Assembly: GCF_007474545.1 (NCBI RefSeq)
Contig: NZ_VKOG01000003.1
Span: 62,001 to 126,000 of the forward strand
Reading direction: 5' to 3'
DNA: 64,000 bases
Source of the DNA: Chryseobacterium binzhouense
GTDB lineage: Bacteria > Bacteroidota > Bacteroidia > Flavobacteriales > Weeksellaceae
Shown: piece by piece, positions 58,001-64,000 of the stretch
Position numbering within the stretch: position 1 is the first letter of the stretch
Layout of the letters: every line of letters begins with the position of its first letter
Position numbers and translations under genes: made by a program
The notes under the pieces: model-generated
Database searches by the model: none
What the model was told of the DNA's origin: nothing
What the model saw: only the letters and a program-made list of their open reading frames with translations

Positions 58001-59149
58001 TTATACTGATTTTAATATTATTTTGCCTTTTTTTGACTGTGTAAAAATAAGATAGCTATTACCACCGTCTTTCAGCTGATATTTTTTCTTTATTTCTTCA
58101 GGTTTTAAAGGATAATTTTTAGAAATAATATTATACTGTTCTTTTTTTGTAATTTGTTTCGAATCAATGGTTTCCATTTCCAACATTCGTCCCGGAAAAT
58201 TTTCAGTTTTAGCATCCGATGTATAAATGTGAGTGTTTGGATGCAATTTCCTTAGTTCAAATTTATTTGAAATCAAATTGAAAGTTCCCGCTTTCAGCAC
58301 AGCATTATTAGGTATATAAATAAATTTCTGAGGTTCGCCGTATTCTGCTGCTGCATTTTTTTCCTCGTCAAAATAAAAGCTGAAAGACGCTTCTTGTGAC
58401 TCCAGATTTACACAATAACAGATTATTTTACCTGAAAAATCTTTAGTCTGGGTAATCACAACTTCTTTCACATCATTTTTGACGGCGATAATATCAATTT
58501 GGGAAACATTTTTTAATACAGAAACAAGATATTTCAAATCAACAAGCGGAGATAGTTTTATTACGACTTTTCGTGATATTGAAAGAAGTTTATCCTGAAT
58601 TTTTAAAATATTGGGGGATAAATCCTCAAGCAGAAAAACTTTATTTTTATTTTGATCTCTTCTTGCAGGATCAAGATATATCACATCAAAATTTTCATTA
58701 TTTTCTTCTAAAAAATCCTCAAGTTTTTTATTGATAAACTTCGCTTTTCTCTCTAGAATTCCCCAATTATTCTGTACAATTGCCAAAAGTTCAGCATTTT
58801 GCTCTATAAGAGTTATTTCTTTAAAATTTTTCGATAAATAGTAGGCATCAATTCCAAATCCGCTTGTGAGATCAATAAAACGGTCTCCTTTAAGATTATC
58901 AGATTTATATTTTGCGGTAATTTCAGAGGAAGACTGCTCAATATTAAGCTGAGGCGGAAAAATAATCCCTTCTTTGAGTAAAAACGGAAACTTCTTCTGT
59001 GCCACCAGTTTTCCTTTGATTTGTTGCACGATTTCCTGCATGGAAACTTCGGGAAATGGAGACTTTTTTAATAACAAAGAATGCAAATCTGTTTTCAGAT
59101 TTGTATTGATAAATTTTTGAATTTCAGAACTTAATATTTCTTTTTTCAA
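58001..59149 (-). CDS. class I SAM-dependent methyltransferase with THUMP-like domain
   Basis: 382 residues. A central Rossmann methyltransferase domain (about 90-250) has motif I FIDLTSGFGIDAYYLS, an acidic IEQN position, and motif IV VIYLDPARRD. The C-terminal 90 residues correspond to the THUMP-like extension found in this family. Target RNA or protein is unknown. Its start is 2 nt after the DinB-like gene, in a three-gene minus-strand unit with mutA. Confidence 0.9.
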   Translation of the reverse strand: MKKEILSSEIQKFINTNLKTDLHSLLLKKSPFPEVSMQEIVQQIKGKLVAQKKFPFLLKEGIIFPPQLNIEQSSSEITAKYKSDNLKGDRFIDLTSGFGIDAYYLSKNFKEITLIEQNAELLAIVQNNWGILERKAKFINKKLEDFLEENNENFDVIYLDPARRDQNKNKVFLLEDLSPNILKIQDKLLSISRKVVIKLSPLVDLKYLVSVLKNVSQIDIIAVKNDVKEVVITQTKDFSGKIICYCVNLESQEASFSFYFDEEKNAAAEYGEPQKFIYIPNNAVLKAGTFNLISNKFELRKLHPNTHIYTSDAKTENFPGRMLEMETIDSKQITKKEQYNIISKNYPLKPEEIKKKYQLKDGGNSYLIFTQSKKGKIILKSV

Positions 59150-59151
59150 AA

Positions 59152-59592
59152 TTATCTTTTATAAAAAATATAATCTGTCAGTATTGGTTCAATACCGCTT
59201 TGTTTAAGCAAAAAGTTTATTTGCCCTCTATGATATGTTGAGTGATTAATTGCCTGAAAAAGTATTTCAAAAATGATGTTCTGAAATTTTATTCCTTTTG
59301 AATTTTGGTATTCGATTGTTTCATCCAGATCAGAATTTCGGATAATATCAACACTTTTCAGATAATTTTGCAGATTAATCTCACTAAGATTTTCAAAAGA
59401 ATTTATTTGCCAAACTTCAAATAATTCCTCTCCCAATATTCTTGAATTCCAAATTTGTTGTGCATTGAGAGTATGGTTGATTAAACCGATGGTTTTTTCA
59501 TCTACCTTAGAAATATTTTCTGAAATCACACGTATCATTTCTTTGTTAAAATGATAAGTATAATCAAATAAATCAATCATCTTTTCTTTCAT
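59152..59592 (-). CDS. DinB-family four-helix-bundle protein
   Basis: 146 residues from ATG 59592 (MKEKMIDLFDYTYHFNKEMI); M5 is an alternative start. The DinB/YfiT metal site is suggested by HTLNAQQIWNSR (His about 42) and the ending HSTYHRGQINFLLKQSG with two His near residues 117 and 121. The fold binds a divalent metal and often thiols; substrate unknown. Its start overlaps the mutA stop by 1 nt (TAATG), and the methyltransferase follows after 2 nt. Confidence 0.85.
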   Translation of the reverse strand: MKEKMIDLFDYTYHFNKEMIRVISENISKVDEKTIGLINHTLNAQQIWNSRILGEELFEVWQINSFENLSEINLQNYLKSVDIIRNSDLDETIEYQNSKGIKFQNIIFEILFQAINHSTYHRGQINFLLKQSGIEPILTDYIFYKR

Positions 59593-60755
59593 TACTCATA
59601 CATTTCTGCCCAACGAACTGTTTTTATTTCTTTCTCATTGTATAAATCATCAACCGATTTTTTAACATCCAGTTTAGGGTATAAATTAACACCAATCAGC
59701 TTGATTTTTCCTTCTTCTACCCATTTCTGCTCTTCAATGGCATGAGTATAAATTTCTTTTTGAATATAACCTTGTTTCAAGAGAGCAAGATAACCTCCTT
59801 TTTCTTCAATTTCAACAAAATATTTCCACGATTTTTCAGCAATCTGCTGAGTAAGGTCTTCAATATAGTAGCTGCCATTGGAAGCATCTTCAAAGACATT
59901 GATGATACTTTCATAAGCCAAAACAATCTGCTGTTTAAAAGAAATTTCCTGCGAATTTTCTGTTGACTGATTGATAAGATAATTGTTGCTGTACACTGCA
60001 TCTGCACCACCGATCATCGCAGAGGCAAGCTCTAAAGTTGACCGAATAAGATTATTTTCATTATCTGAAACCGCTTTATTTCTCAAAGAAGTTTCTGCAA
60101 AAATGTACGGAATATCATCTAAATCATATTCTTTTGAAAACTGATTAAAAACCAGCTTAAGGGCACGGATTTTTGCCATTTCAAAGAAATAATTTCCTCC
60201 TACAGCCAATCTGAATATTATTTTGCTTAAAATTTCGGCTCCGTATACTTCAACTAGCTCTTTTGTTTTGGCTAAAGCAATTCCTAACTGCTGAAAAATG
60301 GCTGCACCTGCATTCTGATGAAGAGATATATCAACACAGAGGTTTCTTTTAAAATCTTTTGCCAGAAGCTCTTTAACCAGCTGATCGTTGATTTCAGCAT
60401 TTGTTTCATCAAAAACGTCGATAAGTGAAAAATACTGATCTTCATCTTGTGGACTGATATGTTCCACTAAATCTTTGTTATTGATAAAAATGGTTTTCCC
60501 AACCAAACTTTCAACATTTTCGTTCAGCAAAAAAGCAAAAACATCATCTTCCAGATTTTCCTGATAGAGAGCAACTAAATGTGTACTTTCTTCTATCTTC
60601 GGGAGATTGGGAAGCTGCTTTTCAACCGAATGATAAAAAGGCTTAACTTCAATTCCTTCAAGATTTTCTTTTTTCAGAATAGTGTAGATATCTTCTGTTT
60701 TAAGTTGTTTCTTAACAAGATTTTCCCAGTTTAAGAAGGTTTCAGTATTAGACAT
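59592..60755 (-). CDS. mutA: methylmalonyl-CoA mutase small subunit
   Basis: 387 residues from ATG 60755 (MSNTETFLNWENLVKKQL); an upstream in-frame start at 60800 adds 15 unlike residues. It corresponds to the catalytically inactive partner of the mutase dimer (MutA), with the barrel domain but no functional B12 site. YGAEILSKIIFRLAVGGNYFFEMAKIRALKLVF and FAETSLRNKAVSDNENN-type segments (shown in parts) are family hallmarks. It converts methylmalonyl-CoA and succinyl-CoA together with MutB, which is not in the window. Confidence 0.94.
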   Translation of the reverse strand: MSNTETFLNWENLVKKQLKTEDIYTILKKENLEGIEVKPFYHSVEKQLPNLPKIEESTHLVALYQENLEDDVFAFLLNENVESLVGKTIFINNKDLVEHISPQDEDQYFSLIDVFDETNAEINDQLVKELLAKDFKRNLCVDISLHQNAGAAIFQQLGIALAKTKELVEVYGAEILSKIIFRLAVGGNYFFEMAKIRALKLVFNQFSKEYDLDDIPYIFAETSLRNKAVSDNENNLIRSTLELASAMIGGADAVYSNNYLINQSTENSQEISFKQQIVLAYESIINVFEDASNGSYYIEDLTQQIAEKSWKYFVEIEEKGGYLALLKQGYIQKEIYTHAIEEQKWVEEGKIKLIGVNLYPKLDVKKSVDDLYNEKEIKTVRWAEMYE

Positions 60756-60895
60756 GGAATATGGATATTTGTGAATTGTCAATCGTAAATTTTGTTTCAC
60801 AAGTGAATCTTGAATCGACGAAAATTTGACAACTATATTTACATTTAAATTAAAATTTCACAGCGAAGCTAATTGACAATTAATTTACCTTAATA

Positions 60896-61252
60896 TTATT
60901 TTTTAGCAACGTTTGCACTATCTGCCACGAGAATGAAAATCTCTTCATTCGGCTTTTTCATAAAGTAATTTTCTCTGGCATATTTTTCTTTTTCATACTT
61001 ATTATTCATCAGTTTTTTATAGAATTTATCATTCTTTTCATATTCTGATTTGTAATATTCTAGCTGCTCTTCGTATTTGTTGATTTCGCCATTCAGTTCA
61101 TGAATTACCAGAAAAGAAGTTTTATCAAAGAAAATCATCCAAACCAAAAACAGAACAATGGTAATAACATACTTATTCAGAATATAATTCTGGATAAACT
61201 TTAAAGTATCAGATTTTGGCTTTATGTCTTTAATAAGCTCTTTTTCTGGCAT
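60896..61252 (-). CDS. FtsB/DivIC-type septum formation protein
   Basis: 118 residues. One membrane helix (about 26-43, NKYVITIVLFLVWMIFF) is followed by a coiled coil (about 50-85, rich in Glu, Lys and Tyr) and a short conserved tail AKEKYARENYFMKKPNEEIF. This is the DivIC/FtsB layout; it should act in the FtsBLQ divisome subcomplex. It lies 3 nt after udk, so the two are coupled. Confidence 0.9.
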   Translation of the reverse strand: MPEKELIKDIKPKSDTLKFIQNYILNKYVITIVLFLVWMIFFDKTSFLVIHELNGEINKYEEQLEYYKSEYEKNDKFYKKLMNNKYEKEKYARENYFMKKPNEEIFILVADSANVAKK

Positions 61253-61255
61253 TTT

Positions 61256-61870
61256 TTAGTGTTTTCTGAGTGAATTTTTAATAACAGTAGTCAAAAAATC
61301 AATGGCTACAGAATTTTGTCTCATATTAGGAATAATCAAATCCGCTTCATTTTTTGAAGGCTCAATAAACTCCTGATGCATAGGCTTTAAGGTCGTCTGA
61401 TAACGATGCAGAACCTCGTTCAGATCTCTTCCTCTTTCCTGTGTATCTCTTCTTATTCTTCGGATTAATCTTTCATCTGAATCTGCATGTACAAATACCT
61501 TCAGATCAAATTCTTTAAGAAGTTCTTTGTTGGTTAAAACTAAGATTCCTTCAACTACCAAGACATTTTTAGGTTCTACAGTTACATGATCTCCTGTTCT
61601 TGAATGAGTTACAAAACTGTAGATAGGCTGCTCAATAGGCTGATTGTTCTTTAAGGCTTTTACATGCTTGATCAGCAAGTCAAAATCTATTGATTTAGGA
61701 TGATCATAATTAAGAGCTTCTCTTTCTGCCAAAGTCAGATTATGATTATCATGATAATAATTATCCTGGGAAAGGATGTTCATTCCTTCAATATCAAGCT
61801 GTTGTATAATTTTATCAACAACGGTAGTTTTGCCGGATCCCGTTCCACCGGCAATTCCTATTACAAGCAT
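61256..61870 (-). CDS. udk: uridine kinase
   Basis: 204 residues. P-loop GGTGSGKTT (8-16), the DNYYHDNHNLT segment that binds substrate and YDHPKSIDFD are diagnostic. It phosphorylates uridine and cytidine with ATP or GTP for pyrimidine salvage. The DivIC-like gene follows after 3 nt. Confidence 0.95.
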   Translation of the reverse strand: MLVIGIAGGTGSGKTTVVDKIIQQLDIEGMNILSQDNYYHDNHNLTLAEREALNYDHPKSIDFDLLIKHVKALKNNQPIEQPIYSFVTHSRTGDHVTVEPKNVLVVEGILVLTNKELLKEFDLKVFVHADSDERLIRRIRRDTQERGRDLNEVLHRYQTTLKPMHQEFIEPSKNEADLIIPNMRQNSVAIDFLTTVIKNSLRKH

Positions 61871-61975
61871 TTTTCTAGTCTGTTTTTAATTTACAAATAT
61901 AGTATTTTATTTAAAAGCTAAAAATGGGAATTAAGGTATGTTTTTTAAACAGTAAAGATTTAATTTAAAGTAAAT

Positions 61976-62002
61976 ATCAAAAAAACCGGCAATTTTGCCG
62001 GT
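61976..62002 (-). terminator. intrinsic terminator of the clpS operon
   Basis: ACCGGC (61985-61990) pairs with GCCGGT (61997-62002), extended by AA/TT; the minus strand continues with seven T. It is adjacent to the clpS stop. Confidence 0.8.
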
Positions 62003-62003
62003 C

Positions 62004-62309
62004 TTATACTATTTCGCTTGTTAAACTTCGGGAAATGAGTTTATCATGCATTGGCTTCAGTAAATCTATAGAGCCAGTTTTTACTGTACATTTGCCTTTG
62101 TAATGAACCAGCATTGTACACTGCTCAGCCTGCATCGGCTCATGTTTGCAAATCTGAATAAGAGCCTCAATAACTTCGTCAAATGTGTGAATATCATCAT
62201 TATGAAGCACTAATTTGTATACTTCATCTGTCTCATCCAAAACCAACACTTCTTCTTCATACTGCCGTTTTGGACTTTCATAATTTTTTACTGAATTATT
62301 AAAAAGCAT
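62004..62309 (-). CDS. clpS: Clp protease adaptor ClpS
   Basis: 101 residues. The substrate-binding pocket segment KLVLHNDDIHTFDEVIEAL (Asn-Asp-Asp at the pocket) and the ICKHEPMQAEQCTMLVHYKGKC region match ClpS. It delivers N-degron substrates to ClpAP/ClpCP. The gene follows a CNNM/CorC protein gene after 12 nt. Confidence 0.95.
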   Translation of the reverse strand: MLFNNSVKNYESPKRQYEEEVLVLDETDEVYKLVLHNDDIHTFDEVIEALIQICKHEPMQAEQCTMLVHYKGKCTVKTGSIDLLKPMHDKLISRSLTSEIV

Positions 62310-62321
62310 TTTTAATTTTTA

Positions 62322-63671
62322 TTAAACTTCTATTTTGTCAATTAATTCATCTAAGACATTCGGCTCAATATATTCAAGCTCAACCATTTCAACACTTTTA
62401 TTATTCATCTTAAGTATTTTAAAATGGTAACCTTCCAGATCAAACTCCTGGTTTTCTTCAGGAATTTCTTCCAGCTTATGTAAAATAAATCCTGCCAAAG
62501 TATTATACTCTTCCGCAATCGGGAGTTTTCTAGGTAAAGACTCGTTGATCTCATCTAAAGGCTGTGTAGCTTTTACCCAAAAAAGATTTTCACCAATTTT
62601 ATCTACCAGTTTTTCTTCATCATCTTCTTCGTCCTGAATTTCACCCACCAGTTCTTCTAAAATATCTTCCAGTGTGATAATTCCTTCAGTTCCTCCAAAC
62701 TCATCAATTACGATGGCTAAATGCTGTTTTTTCTGCTGGAAAATTTTGAGCAAATCTGAAATTTTCTTGCTTCCTACCACAAAGAAAGATTCACGCATTA
62801 ATTCTCTTAAATCATCATGGCTAAGATTCCCTTTTCTTTTAACAAATTCTCTGATAATTTCTTTGGTATAAAAAACTCCAATTACATTATCAATTGAATT
62901 TTCGTATACCGGAATTCGGGAGTAACCGCTCTCCATGATTTTATTAATGATATCATTAAGATCATCTGAGAAGTTGATTGAAGTAATATTCTGCCGTGGA
63001 ACCATGATTTGTTTAGCTGAATGATCTGTAAAATCAAAAGCATTTTTGATAATTTCATAGTTTTCCTCTTCTATTTCACCGGAATCGGCACTTTGTTTTA
63101 CCAAAAGCTGCAATTCTTCCGTAGAGTGAATTTCCTGTTCTGAAGCCGGGTGAATTTTCATCAGCCTTAAAACTCCGTTTGACATGAGATTCATCAACCA
63201 TATAAATGGTTTAAAAATCGTATAAAAAACTCTTAGAGGAACAGCTGTTGCCATAGTTGTAGCTTCTGCCTTTCTGATTGCAATAGATTTGGGAATCAAT
63301 TCACCAAAAACAATATGCATAACCGTAATAATCAAGAAGCTGATAACCAGCGATATTGTTGTAACGGTAGATTCGGAAAAACTGACATCCATTGAATGGA
63401 GCAAATTATCAATCATATGGTGCATTGCACTTTCACCTACCCAACCCAATGCAAGAGAAGCTAGCGTAATCCCGAGCTGGGTTGCAGACAGATATTCGTC
63501 AAGACGTTTGATGATAAATTCAGCCTGCTTAGCCATAGAATTACCTTCTGCTGCTTTCAGCTGAATCTGTGAGTAACGAACTTTAACAATTGAGAATTCT
63601 GCGGCCACAAAAAAGCCATTAAGTAATACAAGAAACAAGGCTAGCAAAAGCCTGACTATGTCCGAATCCAT
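62322..63671 (-). CDS. CNNM/CorC family (DUF21-CBS) membrane protein
   Basis: 449 residues. A DUF21 membrane domain (about 1-190; FFVAAEFSIVKVRYSQIQ, then LGWVGESAMHHM) is followed by two CBS domains (about 210-330, with MVPRQNITSI and DEFGGTEGIITLEDILEELVGEI) and a CorC/HlyC C-terminal domain (about 350-445). Family members handle Mg2+ or other divalent cations and were formerly called haemolysin-related. ClpS follows. Confidence 0.94.
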   Translation of the reverse strand: MDSDIVRLLLALFLVLLNGFFVAAEFSIVKVRYSQIQLKAAEGNSMAKQAEFIIKRLDEYLSATQLGITLASLALGWVGESAMHHMIDNLLHSMDVSFSESTVTTISLVISFLIITVMHIVFGELIPKSIAIRKAEATTMATAVPLRVFYTIFKPFIWLMNLMSNGVLRLMKIHPASEQEIHSTEELQLLVKQSADSGEIEEENYEIIKNAFDFTDHSAKQIMVPRQNITSINFSDDLNDIINKIMESGYSRIPVYENSIDNVIGVFYTKEIIREFVKRKGNLSHDDLRELMRESFFVVGSKKISDLLKIFQQKKQHLAIVIDEFGGTEGIITLEDILEELVGEIQDEEDDEEKLVDKIGENLFWVKATQPLDEINESLPRKLPIAEEYNTLAGFILHKLEEIPEENQEFDLEGYHFKILKMNNKSVEMVELEYIEPNVLDELIDKIEV

Positions 63672-63716
63672 TTAGAAAATTATAATTTATTTACAAAGAT
63701 ATACAAAATAATAATA

Positions 63717-63746
63717 GCAAAAAAAGCACCGAAAACATCGGTGCTT
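63717..63746 (-). terminator. intrinsic terminator of atpG
   Basis: AAGCACCGA (63724-63732) pairs perfectly with TCGGTGCTT (63738-63746), followed on the minus strand by TTTTTTTGC. It is 20 nt beyond the atpG stop codon. Confidence 0.85.
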
Positions 63747-63766
63747 ATTATTTTGTGAAAATTTTA

Positions 63767-64000
63767 TTAAGAATTTTTCAGTGCTTCTGCCCCTGAAACA
63801 ATTTCTAAAATTTCGTTAGTAATTGCTGCCTGTCTTGCTTTATTATAGAAAATTACCAGGTCATTTTTCAGAGCCTGTGCATTATCTGTTGCTTTATGCA
63901 TTGCTGTCATTCTCGCCCCATGCTCAGATGCTACTGAATCAAGTACTGCCTTGAAAACCTGAGTTTTAATAGATTTTGGAATGAGGTTATCAAGAATTTC
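63767..64000 (-). CDS. atpG: ATP synthase gamma subunit, C-terminal part (truncated by window edge)
   Basis: The last 77 codons plus the stop (TTA at 63767-63769). The reading [17 protein letters not shown] followed by [16 protein letters not shown] is the characteristic C-terminus of F1 gamma: its [10 protein letters not shown] helix is part of the rotor stalk. The 5' part lies outside the window. The gene belongs to the atp operon, which should continue to the right. Confidence 0.95.
   Translation of the reverse strand, partial: EILDNLIPKSIKTQVFKAVLDSVASEHGARMTAMHKATDNAQALKNDLVIFYNKARQAAITNEILEIVSGAEALKNS

Overview
The window looks like a stretch of Flavobacteriia chromosome, most probably Chryseobacterium or a close Weeksellaceae relative. 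Visible reasons: AT-rich DNA with AT-only spacers; promoter elements of the Bacteroidetes form TAnnTTTG with an upstream TTG; starts without strong Shine-Dalgarno sequences; a type IX secretion C-terminal sorting domain; a mevalonate-pathway kinase next to a UbiA prenyltransferase; OmpA with thrombospondin type 3 repeats; DUF2490, DUF4920 and Atg22-like MFS proteins; and methylmalonyl-CoA mutase small subunit. The genus is inference. No tRNA, rRNA, CRISPR array, transposase or phage module was recognised.

Layout. 1-1250: an AT-rich SMI1/KNR4 (SUKH) gene behind a spacer with inverted repeats, resembling the edge of a variable toxin-immunity or cassette region. 1250-10850: a stress cluster with large catalase KatE, a small lipoprotein, two Crp/Fnr paralogues sharing almost the same recognition helix, two DUF2383 four-helix proteins, a YciE-like ferritin-fold protein with a lysine-rich tail, a lone receiver domain, OmpA and a 56-residue membrane protein. 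A repeated promoter-like element (CATACCACA-N13-GCATA) and a possible small RNA lie in front of the DUF2383 operon. 11300-13650: a TPR-membrane-AraC regulator divergent from a small lipoprotein carrying two copies of the nonapeptide DPPRNGTHW.

13760-16480: pyruvate dehydrogenase E1 alpha and E2. 16600-18100: a PAP2-like membrane protein, an orphan BlaI-type repressor and an RRM protein. 18500-23100: hotdog thioesterase, an HMA-like/AraC regulator, a copper-type P1B ATPase and a DUF72 gene that appears frameshifted at its 5' end. 23200-28800: polysaccharide deacetylase lipoprotein, YggS, an NtrC-type regulator without a DNA-binding domain, a MATE transporter and a small HD (ppGpp hydrolase-like) protein. 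28750-34500: DUF2490 protein, TonB-dependent receptor, then divergent UvrA.

34550-64000 is mostly minus strand: amino-acid permease, M14 peptidase, XRE regulator, proline dehydrogenase, UbiA prenyltransferase plus mevalonate kinase, Atg22-like MFS, thiolase, an ECF sigma/anti-sigma/outer-membrane module, an M43 metalloprotease lipoprotein, NupG-like transporter, bifunctional nuclease, EtfA/EtfB, SDR, a T9SS cargo protein, M20 dipeptidase, a MutA-DinB-methyltransferase operon, DivIC/FtsB with uridine kinase, ClpS with a CNNM/CorC protein, and the 3' end of atpG at the right edge.

Most gene ends carry clear intrinsic terminators, which helps define transcription units. Several hairpins have no gene to terminate; these, together with the small coding and RNA candidates, are the more interesting parts of the window.
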